Shown here in pieces: positions 25,502 to 33,554 of a stretch of 64,000 nt of DNA. The DNA lies in NCBI GenBank assembly GCA_047638695.1, contig JBLINY010000004.1, positions 1 through 64,000 on the forward strand, given 5' to 3'. The translations under genes were made by a program, and so were the position numbers. This stretch comes from JAHECQ01 sp047638695. GTDB taxonomy: Bacteria; Actinomycetota; Acidimicrobiia; Acidimicrobiales; SZUA-35. The notes under the pieces were generated by a model. That model had not been told where the DNA came from, did no database searches, and saw only the letters and a list, made by a program, of their open reading frames with translations. How positions within the stretch are numbered: the stretch's first letter is position 1; each line of letters begins with the position of its first letter.

Positions 25502-26914
25502 GTGACTTCTGCAGCCAGGTCCACATCGAAGGCTCCGAACCCCGTCTCACGCCATGCGTGGAAGATTCTTGGCGCCACGTCACTGACCAACTTTGTTGCC
25601 GGCTTGGACTTGTCCATGGTGAACCTGGCCGTCCCGGACATCCAAGAAACGTTTCCGGCGGCAAGCACGGCAGACGTCTCGTGGGTGCTCACCTTTTACA
25701 TGCTGAGTTATGCCGGCTTCCTGATTACGGCTGGCCGGATTGCCGACCGGTTTGGGCGGCTCCGAGTCCTTAACGCCGGCCTACTTTGTTTCGTGGTCGG
25801 CGCCGGCCTGGCAGTAGTTGCACCGCTGCTTCCACTCCTCATAGCGGCCCGAGGCATCATGGGGCTTGGCGTGGCCATGATGGCCCCCGCCTCGCTCGGC
25901 CTAGCGGTCGCTGCCTGGCCGGCAGAACGAAGGGCCACGGCGGTAGCAGTCTGGAGCTCGACCCTTGCGTTGTCCTCCGCCGTCGGTCCTGTTGTCGGTG
26001 GTCTCCTGATTGAAGCCGGTTCGTGGCGATGGGCGTTCGCGGTGAACGTTCCGATCGGACTCATTGCCCTCGTGTGGGGACGGCGTGTCCTGTCTGAAAG
26101 CGCGAAAGACCCCGAGGCCCGCACGCCGGATGTTGTTGGTGCCGTTCTTCTGGGGTTGGCGACGGCCGGGCTGGCGCTGGCCATCGTGCAAGGCCGCGAG
26201 TGGGGGTGGACTTCCTCGGCGGTGATCGGACTCTTCGTCTTGACGGTGGCCTCCATCGCCATCGTCGTTCGCCGCACCGCCACGCATCCCAACCCGATCG
26301 TGCCCCGATCGCTCCTGGCTGTCTCGTCGTTCCGGGTAGCGACCATCTCCGTGTTTCTCTTCGGGCTGGGCTTCTTCGCCACGTTCCTCGCTCTGGTGCT
26401 CTACCTCACAGAAATTGCCGAATACTCGACGGTTCGGGCAGGTGTGGCCATCATCATGTTGCCCATCACCGCCACCGTGGTGGCCAACATTTCAGGTCGG
26501 CTAGCCGACCGGTACGGCCACCGGACGATTGCCATCCCCGGGATGTTCATTTTCACCGTCGGCGCTTTGTGGATACGAGCCAACGCGGGGCCAGACCCGT
26601 CCTACCTCGTCGATCTGCTACCGGGCCTCATTTTCATCGGAATCGGGATCGGCGCTGGGCCGACGATCTTGGTCGGAGCAGGCGTGTCTGAGGTCAATCC
26701 GGCACACTTCAGCCTCGCCGGAGCTGTCACTCAGACGGCGCGGCAACTGTCGGGCGCTATTGGTGTTGCCATCCTTGTTGCCATTCTCGGCAGCGCCGAC
26801 ACGGCCACCGTCGATTCGTTCCAGAGAGGGTTCCTCTATCTGGCCTCGGTCGCCGCCCTGGCGTGCGTCGTCGCCACCCGCCTTCCCGCTCGACCAAAAT
26901 CAACCGCGACCTAA
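25502..26914 (+). CDS. MFS multidrug exporter, DHA2 (EmrB/QacA) type
   Basis: A 470-residue transporter with about 14 transmembrane helices. Early features are LTNFVAGLDLSMVNLAVPDIQETF (helix 1, D-x3-V-N-V/L-A-L/V-P signature of DHA2), GRIADRFGRLRVLNAGLL (motif A) and WSSTLALSSAVGPVVGGLLIE (motif C region). Predicted to export toxic compounds by proton antiport. The start is GTG at 25502. Expression is probably controlled by the divergent HxlR repressor through the palindrome at 25382-25400. Confidence 0.9.
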   Translation: MTSAARSTSKAPNPVSRHAWKILGATSLTNFVAGLDLSMVNLAVPDIQETFPAASTADVSWVLTFYMLSYAGFLITAGRIADRFGRLRVLNAGLLCFVVGAGLAVVAPLLPLLIAARGIMGLGVAMMAPASLGLAVAAWPAERRATAVAVWSSTLALSSAVGPVVGGLLIEAGSWRWAFAVNVPIGLIALVWGRRVLSESAKDPEARTPDVVGAVLLGLATAGLALAIVQGREWGWTSSAVIGLFVLTVASIAIVVRRTATHPNPIVPRSLLAVSSFRVATISVFLFGLGFFATFLALVLYLTEIAEYSTVRAGVAIIMLPITATVVANISGRLADRYGHRTIAIPGMFIFTVGALWIRANAGPDPSYLVDLLPGLIFIGIGIGAGPTILVGAGVSEVNPAHFSLAGAVTQTARQLSGAIGVAILVAILGSADTATVDSFQRGFLYLASVAALACVVATRLPARPKSTAT

Positions 26915-27083
26915 CGATTGGGCCGAGCGGGAAAGCGGCGTCGAAAGTTCGCGCAGCCGGGTGACGGCATCGAACTGAACGTGGAATGCCGGGGCCGGAA
27001 TCTTGTGTTCGAACGGCGCCACCTACGACACGCATTATGGGCGGCGTGCCAGCCGAGGCATTCTGACAGCGAAGGTGTAGGCC

Positions 27084-27902
27084 ATGCCCGAACTAGAACG
27101 AATTCACGTGAGCGCCGGAGCGGGAGCGGTCTGCGAGGCGGTCGAGCGTGACGGCGCCTGCGTGGTCGAGGACGCAGTCAGCGCCGAACATCTCACCGGT
27201 CTGAACCAGGACCTCGAGGCGCTCATCGCAGCAACGCCGACCGAGATACCCAATCCAACTCACGATGACATGATCCGGTTCTACGGCACCGAGACCATCC
27301 GGCTCGACGGCATCCCAGCCAAATCCGAAACGTTCGTTGAGTTCATGCTTGACCCCGTCATGCACGAGATCTGTCGGAAGTTCATCATGCCCAACTGCCA
27401 CGACTACCTGTTGAACGTCGCCCAGCTGATTCAGATCGGCCCTGGACAGACCGCTCAGCGACTCCACCGCGACGAAGAAGCGTGGCCGCATATGCCTGAA
27501 CCAAGCCTGAATCTTGAAGTCGAAGCCCTCATCGCTCTCACGGACTTCACGGTCGAGAATGGCGCGACGCGCGTTGTCCCCGGCTCGCACCAGTGGGAGC
27601 CGGAACGCAAGCCAGAGCCGCACGAGATCACCCAAGCCGTGATGAAGGCGGGGTCAGCCGTCTACTACCTCGGCAAGACCCTTCACGGTGGTGGGGCAAA
27701 CACCACTCAGAGCAACTCCCGACGGGGCTTGTTCTACGGGTATGTGGTCGGCTGGCTCCGTACGGGGGAGAACATGTTCCTCACCGTGCCCATCGAAGAG
27801 GTCCGCCACATGCCAACCCGCGTACAAGAACTTCTTGGCTACAAGGCCGTGGGCGGGCTCGGGGTTGTCGACGTCGGCAGCCCTATGGCACTACTGAACT
27901 AG
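27084..27902 (+). CDS. Phytanoyl-CoA dioxygenase (PhyH) family protein
   Basis: A 272-residue Fe(II)/2-oxoglutarate-type oxygenase. The N-terminal VERDGACVVEDAVSAEHL is the usual PhyH opening. The metal facial triad is HRDEEAWPH (H-x-D) and a distal His in GKTLHGGGANTTQSNSRRG, where the Arg would anchor 2-oxoglutarate. Family members hydroxylate lipids, natural products or phosphonates; the substrate here is unknown. It stands alone after the DHA2 exporter (169-bp gap), just before a decayed region. Confidence 0.85.
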   Translation: MPELERIHVSAGAGAVCEAVERDGACVVEDAVSAEHLTGLNQDLEALIAATPTEIPNPTHDDMIRFYGTETIRLDGIPAKSETFVEFMLDPVMHEICRKFIMPNCHDYLLNVAQLIQIGPGQTAQRLHRDEEAWPHMPEPSLNLEVEALIALTDFTVENGATRVVPGSHQWEPERKPEPHEITQAVMKAGSAVYYLGKTLHGGGANTTQSNSRRGLFYGYVVGWLRTGENMFLTVPIEEVRHMPTRVQELLGYKAVGGLGVVDVGSPMALLN

Positions 27903-28137
27903 CCCTCCGCCGCGCCTCGCGAGAGGTCAGCTGTGTGCCGACACCGTTGCTTGCAGGCGGTGTAACCGCAGAGTGAGAGTTCATCGCCGCGATAAATGTG
28001 GACGTTTTCTTGTAGGAGATCGCGTTGTGGCGGGACCCTTATATGGCCGCTCCGCAGTTGAAGCTGGCGTGAAGTGCCCGACCGCTGCGACCCAGTTCCG
28101 TTCCGCCGAAAGCCTCATTGAGGCATGACCCGAATCA

Positions 28138-28461
28138 GCCCTCTCTGTCGAGGCTCTTCGCCGTCCCATTCGAATGCTTGTCTGGTCGGATCGATGGCAG
28201 CCCTACTTGGCTGCTCGTGACCTCGGCAGTCCCGGACGTGTCATTCGTCATGACGGCTTCGCTGTCCTGGTCGGCACTGAAAACGGCATGAAGCAGCTGC
28301 CGATTCGTCCATCCACTCCGGGCTAGCGGTCGGCGACTGGATCGTCTCTATCGATGACGAGATCGTGGAGCTGCTGCCGCTTTCATCGCTGCTCCAACGA
28401 CGTGACCCGGCCAGAGGCCAGAGGCCAGAGGCCAGTCTCGATCCAAGACGGATAGCCCGAT
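28138..28461 (+). pseudogene. Decayed rsgA-like N-terminal (OB-fold) fragment
   Basis: Translation from 28138 gives PYLAARDLGSPGRVIRHDG then FAVLVGTENGMKQLPIRPS before a TAG at 28324-28326. A -1 shift at about 28320 continues as LAVGDWIVSIDDEIVELLP then LSSLLQRRDPARGQRPEAS. The order (GRVIRHDG, VGDWV, ELLPxxSLLxRRDPxRG) is that of the N-terminal domain of the ribosome-maturation GTPase RsgA. The whole GTPase domain is absent, so this is a remnant. A 7-bp tandem repeat at its end may have caused further frame damage. The family call comes from memory of the motif, not from a search. Confidence 0.6.
28409..28435. repeat. 7-bp tandem repeat (GGCCAGA, 3.9 copies)
   Basis: GGCCAGA is repeated three times plus six bases at the point where the rsgA-like reading frame (RRDPARGQRPE) loses similarity. 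It lies wholly inside the decayed fragment, and slipped-strand expansion is a simple explanation for the frame disruption. Confidence 0.9.
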
Positions 28462-28627
28462 GATCACTCTGCCGGTCGGTCCCTTCCTCGCGCACTCGCT
28501 GCCCGCACTCCACGGTTTTGGCCCGGTGGCGCCCGAAACCGGGCCGTCCCAGCGGTGAGGGATTGTTTGGATGCACCGGCCCCCACGGCCACACTGTTCG
28601 AGTGACATCATTCGAGGGGCATCAATC

Positions 28628-29008
28628 TTGATAGTCAGCGAGATCATGACACGGTCGCCCACTGCGCTAGCAGTCGACGCGACCGTCGTAGATGCACGTC
28701 GAGCCATGCTGGATCACGGTGTGTCGGCACTGCCGATCATCGACTCACAGACGCGACCAGTCGGCATCATCACCAAGACTGACCTGGTTCCCTCGACAGC
28801 CGATGACTTGCCGGTGGCGGTATTGATGGCGAATGACGTATTGACCTGTTCCGGCGACACGTCAGTCAGCGACGCCGCCCGCATGATGCGCACGAGCCAT
28901 GTGCATCATCTTGTCGTTGTCGATGCTCAGAAAATGGTTGGAATGCTGAGTGTCTTTGACCTGCTCCAACTATTCGAAGCCACAGAATCCAATCCGGATC
29001 GAAGCTGA
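28628..29008 (+). CDS. CBS-domain pair protein
   Basis: A 126-residue protein of two CBS motifs. CBS1 is VSEIMTRSPTALAVDATVVD to GIITKTDLV, and CBS2 is VAVLMANDVLTCSGDTSVSD to MVGMLSVFDLLQLF. CBS pairs bind adenosine ligands (AMP, ATP, SAM) and regulate other proteins; the partner is unknown. TTG at 28628 is chosen because CGAGGGG precedes it at a suitable distance and CBS proteins usually start just before the xxVxxIMT element. An in-frame ATG at 28571 would add 19 unsupported residues. Confidence 0.78.
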   Translation: MIVSEIMTRSPTALAVDATVVDARRAMLDHGVSALPIIDSQTRPVGIITKTDLVPSTADDLPVAVLMANDVLTCSGDTSVSDAARMMRTSHVHHLVVVDAQKMVGMLSVFDLLQLFEATESNPDRS

Positions 29009-29691
29009 GCTGTCGAACCGGCGTTTTCGGCGTTTGTTAGCTCGCCAAACTGATCAGCCATATCGAGAAAGCATCTCACGCCGCTCGGTGACGGCGCCCA
29101 CCACCACTGGACGGTGATGGAGGTGGTGAAGACTGCAATGCCGATCTTTTCGATGGCGATGACGATTTGGGTGAGGATCTCTGTTTCGTTGGCGGGGTTG
29201 CGGTTCGCACCGAACCGATCCGAAACCTCAAGTCCGAGAACGGGAAACTGCGCGCCGTGCGTTGCCGGCTGCAGGGCGGCGGGTGGATTGCAGACGTCCA
29301 GCACGGTGTGATCGGGTTCTAGAAGGCACCTTCAGATGTGCGACCTATGCACGTGAGCGAACCTTTCTTGAACCCTGAAGTTCGAGAGCTGATTCGTCGA
29401 ATCCGCCGCTGAAGGAGTGCAGAAATGCCGGCTACGGGCTGCAGCGTTAGCTCGATGGAAGCGGCCTCTTGACGGTAGTGCTCGGCTGGAACGGGGGCGG
29501 TGGCCTCGGAGACCGGGGTCGCCTGCCAATCCATGAGGCGGCTCGTCGCGGCGCCTTCCGGCGCCAGCCGTTGCTGGGATCAAGGTTCTGGCAGCGGTCC
29601 ACAGAAACAGCACGGCCGAAACCGCAATGCGCATCGCAGTAGCACGGTCCAGTCGATCATCTTTGCTCGGTCTGCAGGTGAGAACGCATGC
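29009..29691. other. Non-coding/decayed stretch
   Basis: No convincing gene in 683 bp. Open frames on both strands are short and lack family signatures. The stretch contains one partial copy of the dispersed repeat at 29286-29340. A short plus-strand peptide end, HVSEPFLNPEVRELIRRIRR followed by a stop at about 29400, has a look-alike (HLSGLFENPDLRSLIVAIAN, stop) at about 33400, which suggests remnants of one lost gene family. Confidence 0.6.
29286..29340. repeat. Dispersed repeat, partial copy C
   Basis: Begins GATTGCAGACGT and continues through CGGGTTCTAGAAGG and CACCTTCAG. It aligns with the second half of copy B (36555-36610: GAATCGCAGACGT, CGGGTTGCAGAAGG, GACCTTCAG) with only small substitutions. 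The GAAGG-CCTTC core can pair as a short hairpin. Function unknown. Confidence 0.6.
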
Positions 29692-29817
29692 ATGACACCA
29701 GAGAAGGCCATGCCTTCACCGCTGCGGGCCGATCACACCGATGACGTCTTGGCATCAGTTCTCGGGATGGACGAGGCCGCTATTGCCGCTCTCCGGGCGG
29801 ACGGCACGGTTGCCTGA
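29692..29817 (+). pseudogene. C-terminal remnant of a CaiB/BaiF (class III) CoA-transferase
   Basis: The frame encodes LRADHTDDVLASVLGMDEA and then AIAALRADGTVA before TGA at 29815. This is the characteristic C-terminal tail of family III CoA-transferases (LGEHTDEVL...GxDxAxIAxLRAxGVV). No upstream homology to the rest of the enzyme (about 350 residues) is seen, so only the tail survives. It lies next to, but is unrelated in fold to, the class I CoA-transferase at 29835-31172. Confidence 0.65.
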
Positions 29818-29834
29818 CGGTGGTTCGGTCTGGC

Positions 29835-31172
29835 TCAGCTGGCGTTGTAGAGGCGTCGAGCCTCTGACCGGAGTTCGTCGCGAAAGTCTGGATGGGCGAT
29901 CTCGATCAGCGCCCCGACTCGTTCATTCACGCTTCGACCACGAAGTTCGGCAATGCCGTACTCGGTCACAACAAAGTCCACGAAGGTTCGGGGAACGCTC
30001 ACCGGTGTGCCCGGAGGAAGTCCCGCCACGATGCGACTCACCCGTTCGCCCGTCGTCGAGAGAACCGAACTCGATGGCACAACACTCACGCTCTTCCCGC
30101 CCGGTGAGTACGACCCGGCCATCATGAACACCGCTTGGCCTCCCACCCCGGTGTAGGGCCGACTATCGAAGCTCTCGGCCGCAATCTGCCCCGTGAGATC
30201 GACAGCCATAGCGTTGTTAATCGTCACAAAGTTCTCGATTTGGATCAGGCGGCGCAGGTCGTCGGTGTAGCCAAAGTCGTAGAGCTCGAAGGTTGGGTTG
30301 CCATCGATCAACAGCATCTCGGCCGCGTCGAGACCAACGAAGGCGCTTCCAACGACCTTGCCCCTGTGAATGGTCTTGTTTCTGCCGGTGACCACACCCT
30401 GCTGTACCAGCTCGGCGATACCGCCCGTGATCAGCTCGGTCTGGATGCCAAGATCGTTCTTGAATCCCAGGTATTGCCCAACCTGGGACGCGATCGTGCC
30501 GACACCCATCTGAAGTGTGTCGCCGTCGTTGACGAGGGTGGCGACGACCAGGTTGCAGATGGTTTCGGTCGAGTCGATCTCTTCAGCGGTCGGCCCCGGT
30601 GCGGCGGAGGCCCCGATGTGATCTTCGGCTTCGACGAAGAGGTCAATCTGGTCGATGTGTACATAGTTCTCGCCGCCGGTGCGGATGAAGTCAGGATGGA
30701 TCTCGGCGATCACACGTTTGGCATTGCGGACCATCGTGCCCGAGAACCAGACCCCGGGACCGAAGCTGCAGTAGCCCAGGGCGTCCGGGGGAGAGACGGG
30801 CACCAGGTACGTGTCGGGCGCGTTGCTGAAGCCGGCTGGCATCTCGTATTCGCGCCACGGACCGACGGGTATATGACTCGTTTCACCGGCGACGCAGGCG
30901 GCGCGATTCGCCGGCGTGGCGTAGGTGTCCGCGAGGCGAAAGGCATGGGCCCACTTTGAGTCGGTCCACGGGAAGAAGGACGCCACATGGTCGATTCGAA
31001 TTCCCTCGACCTCGCCTCGAGCGCCACGCTCGGCCAACCCACGGCAAAGTGTCATTGGAGAACAGGAGAACGGAGCAGCTCCGACGATGCTGCCTGACTC
31101 GATCTGGCCGACGGCTGTTTCAAGTGAAACCAGCTTTGGGCCAAGCCGTTTTTGATAGCTCTGGGTCGTCAT
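29835..31172 (-). CDS. Acetyl-CoA hydrolase/transferase (class I CoA-transferase)
   Basis: A 445-residue enzyme of the acetyl-CoA hydrolase / 4-hydroxybutyrate CoA-transferase family. It transfers CoA between carboxylic acids through a glutamyl-CoA thioester. The catalytic Glu is probably E246 in LGIQTELITGGIAEL. GVGTIASQVGQYLGF, PYTGVGGQAVFMMAG and VVTEYGIAELRGRS are typical of the C-terminal domain. Predicted cytoplasmic; exact acyl partners cannot be read from sequence. It is an intact gene inside an otherwise decayed region. Confidence 0.9.
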   Translation of the reverse strand: MTTQSYQKRLGPKLVSLETAVGQIESGSIVGAAPFSCSPMTLCRGLAERGARGEVEGIRIDHVASFFPWTDSKWAHAFRLADTYATPANRAACVAGETSHIPVGPWREYEMPAGFSNAPDTYLVPVSPPDALGYCSFGPGVWFSGTMVRNAKRVIAEIHPDFIRTGGENYVHIDQIDLFVEAEDHIGASAAPGPTAEEIDSTETICNLVVATLVNDGDTLQMGVGTIASQVGQYLGFKNDLGIQTELITGGIAELVQQGVVTGRNKTIHRGKVVGSAFVGLDAAEMLLIDGNPTFELYDFGYTDDLRRLIQIENFVTINNAMAVDLTGQIAAESFDSRPYTGVGGQAVFMMAGSYSPGGKSVSVVPSSSVLSTTGERVSRIVAGLPPGTPVSVPRTFVDFVVTEYGIAELRGRSVNERVGALIEIAHPDFRDELRSEARRLYNAS

Positions 31173-31403
31173 GGATTCAAACCTAACTGGGTTGCCGGTT
31201 TGCCTCGTAGCTCACGGGTGCTACCGGCCGGGTCAGACAAGTGAGTGTCGTCGCGAGTGCGCTCGGGCGGCAGGTGAACGGGTTCGAGGCCGCTGACTCG
31301 TGTCATGCGTGCAACATCGTGGGATGTTCGTCAACGTGGGAGCAGCCCCAGCCTGAGGATGTCTGCGAGTGCCTGGGCAAGGGCGGTTCGTTCGTCCGGG
31401 TTG

Positions 31404-32543
31404 ATGGCCGATGCCATCCCCGGAGCAGGAGCGCTCGTCGAACGCATCGGCCGCTTTGTCGCCACGAAACCCGTGGCAGTGCTGGCCGCGGCCGGTGTTG
31501 TCACCCTGGGACTCGGCGTTGCCGCCACCCAGATCAGCACCGAGTTCAACTCGAACGACTTCCTCCCATCTGGTGGCGACTCCCTCTCCGACATCGAAGC
31601 CCTCGATGAAGCGCTCGGCGGACAGACCGAGATCGTCACTACCCTCATCGAAGCCGAACTGACAGACGACCGGCCACTCCGAAACATGCTGTCCGCCACC
31701 GAAGCGTTCGGCGACGAGCTGTCACGTCCGACCGGCGCCGCCAGCGACATCACCCTGTCCCTCGGCTCCCTCTTCACCGACTGGTTCACCGATGACGGCC
31801 AACCCGGCGACAACTACGACCCAGAGCTCGCCGTCGTCGCCCGAGACATCGACCAAGGTCTCACCCTCGACCCCGTAGTGGTGCAAGCCATCCTTGACCG
31901 CCTCGAGGAACTTGATCCGATCGGATTCGCCCAAGTCGCCGTCAACAACCCCGACGGCGACGACATGGCACTGATCCAGTTCAACGGACTGACCGGCGAC
32001 CAAGACCGCACCGCGGCAATGGTCGATGACCTCGAAAGTCTCTGGTACGGAGACCGGGACCAGATCACCGCCACCTCCGGCGACATCATCAGCCTCGAGG
32101 TGACGAGCGTGATGACCGACGGCCAGACAACCTCGATCGCCATCAGGATCGTCGCGGCTCTGATCGTGTTGATGATCTTCTTCTGGGCCACCGAGTTCAA
32201 ACCGATGCTCGCCGTGATCGCCGTGTCGCCGATCCTGCTGGTGTTGCCCTGGGTCCTCGGCACGATGACACTCTTGGGCATCCCCTGCAACGTCGTCACC
32301 GCCCTCATCACCGCACTCTCGATCGGTATCGGCGTCGACTACACCATCCATATCATCCACCGCCTCACCGAAGAACTTGAACACGGCAAGTCACTGATGG
32401 ACGCAACAACAACCACCCTGGCCACCACCGGCTCCGCCCTCATTGGCTCGGCGCTTACCACCGCGCTGGCCTTCGCCGTGCTGCTGTTCAGCCCGCTCAT
32501 ACCGTTCCAACAGTTCGGCCTCGTCACCGGCATGAACCACTGA
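31404..32543 (+). pseudogene. Truncated RND/MMPL transporter (one half only)
   Basis: A 379-residue open frame. One transmembrane helix (PVAVLAAAGVVTLGLGVAATQI) precedes a large periplasmic-type loop (FNSNDFLPSGGDSLSDIEALDEA onward) and a helix bundle that includes IVAALIVLMIFFWATEF, VIAVSPILLVLPWVLGTM and the MMPL hallmark ALITALSIGIGVDYTIHIIH. Complete MMPL/RND exporters have two such halves (about 750-1000 residues). Here the N-terminal half is absent, and the last helix ends abruptly at FQQFGLVTGMNH. It is likely a non-functional remnant, though the frame itself is intact. Confidence 0.75.
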
Positions 32544-32545
32544 CC

Positions 32546-32731
32546 ATGCGCGACCTCATCCGCGGCTTTCGCGATCTCATCCGGGGCCTTCGCAACTTCC
32601 GGCAAGACCCTTCCGCACAAGCGGTTCTCGGTGTAGCCGTCATCGTCATCGTCGGCGTTGGCATCTTCATTGCCCTCGTCACCCAGATCGCCCACCACCT
32701 CGTCGCAGCCCGTAGCCCGGACAACGACTAA
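32546..32731 (+). CDS. Small single-pass membrane protein
   Basis: A 61-residue protein starting 2 nt after the stop codon of the truncated MMPL frame (TGACCATG), so translation would be coupled. The N-terminus has the near-repeat RDLIRGFRDLIRGLRNFRQD, followed by one strong transmembrane helix (AVLGVAVIVIVGVGIFIALV). The stretch resembles the first helix of small ion-channel-like actinobacterial proteins, but no pore follows. It may be a remnant or a real micro-protein; no function is assigned. Confidence 0.5.
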   Translation: MRDLIRGFRDLIRGLRNFRQDPSAQAVLGVAVIVIVGVGIFIALVTQIAHHLVAARSPDND

Positions 32732-32750
32732 GCCACCTCAACCCCGACCC

Positions 32751-32780
32751 TCGAGCAGCCTGACTCCGCAAGCTGCTCGA
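32751..32780. terminator. Hairpin with 9-bp perfect stem
   Basis: TCGAGCAGC, a 12-nt loop, then GCTGCTCGA, located 20 bp after the small membrane-protein stop. The perfect stem suggests a transcription terminator for the preceding plus-strand genes, although no strong U-tract follows. Confidence 0.5.
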
Positions 32781-33554
32781 TTACAACGCCCGAAATAGCG
32801 GCTCCCACTCACAGTCACGCGCACCCTTCGGCCCGAGTGTGTGCTCGATAACGACGCTCAGAGCACGTCAATATCGAGCTTGAACCCATCCGGTAGTGCC
32901 GGTTGAAGCCTGGCCGGTGGGCTGTTCGACCCGGGACGATCTTGGCGATGGTCGCTGACTCGCCTTGTGGTTCAGTGATTCAGGAGGACGGGCGACGCGC
33001 TGCGGTGGCTCGAATCACAGACGTAGGGGCGAACCGGGTGTGATGAGTGTGGATGGATAGTGAACTCTTTGGAGAACCTTCGCCGCGTTCCAGCTTTGGT
33101 CTGGCGAAGTCGTTGCGTGGGTTGTGAGGTTGTGACCGCAGCGGTGCCTCTCCGCACTGGATCGACCGATTGAAACGGTGACCTGGCGGCTGGAGACGCC
33201 GGTCCGAATCAACTGGCGGTTGTAGCCCCCGGACTCGGGGCCTGAGGCCGCCAGAAAGCCGATTTCGGGGAGTCGGGCAGCCAGAGCCGGCGATGGCGTC
33301 GCCCACTTCGCTCGGGCGTTGTCGAAACCACAACGAGTGGTGCACCTGAGCGGACTGTTCGAGAACCCCGACCTTCGGTCCCTGATCGTGGCGATCGCGA
33401 ACTGACTAGGTAGTTGTGAGGTGAGATCTGCCGCCCGCCCGGCAACGGCTCATGAGTAGTGCGGGTGGGCAGGCTCTCGAGCCGTGGGCGTTACCGAGCT
33501 GTCCGGGTCGCTACTGGGGTGACCCGACCAATGTGTCCGGATGTGCAGGCGGGT
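32781..33554. other. Gene-free stretch with dispersed repeat copy A
   Basis: No supportable gene in 774 bp. Apart from the repeat at 32897-33040 and the short peptide-like end near 33400 (see 29009-29691), I see only short frames without signatures. It lies downstream of both the truncated MMPL gene and the cyclase-STAND gene. Confidence 0.6.
32897..33040 (+). repeat. Dispersed ~140-bp repeat, copy A
   Basis: Direct, imperfect copy of 36448-36590. Shared blocks, in order, are TGCCGGTT, GGCCGGTGGGCTG, TTCGACCCG, GACGATCTTGGCGATGG, ACTCGCCTTGTGGTTCAG, TCGAATC, CAGACGT and ACCGGGT. Copy A carries an 8-bp insertion relative to copy B after the TTCAG block. Together the copies flank the cyclase-STAND gene as direct repeats 3.55 kb apart. 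Confidence 0.85.

Noticed and set aside
28927..29304. 125-codon minus-strand frame in the decayed region
   Set aside because: No recognisable domain, it overlaps the CBS gene end, and repeat copy C lies across its start.
29835..31172. Calling this gene a CaiB-type transferase because of the nearby remnant
   Set aside because: Its motifs (TELITGGI, VVTEYGIAELRG) belong to class I acetyl-CoA hydrolase/transferases, an unrelated fold.
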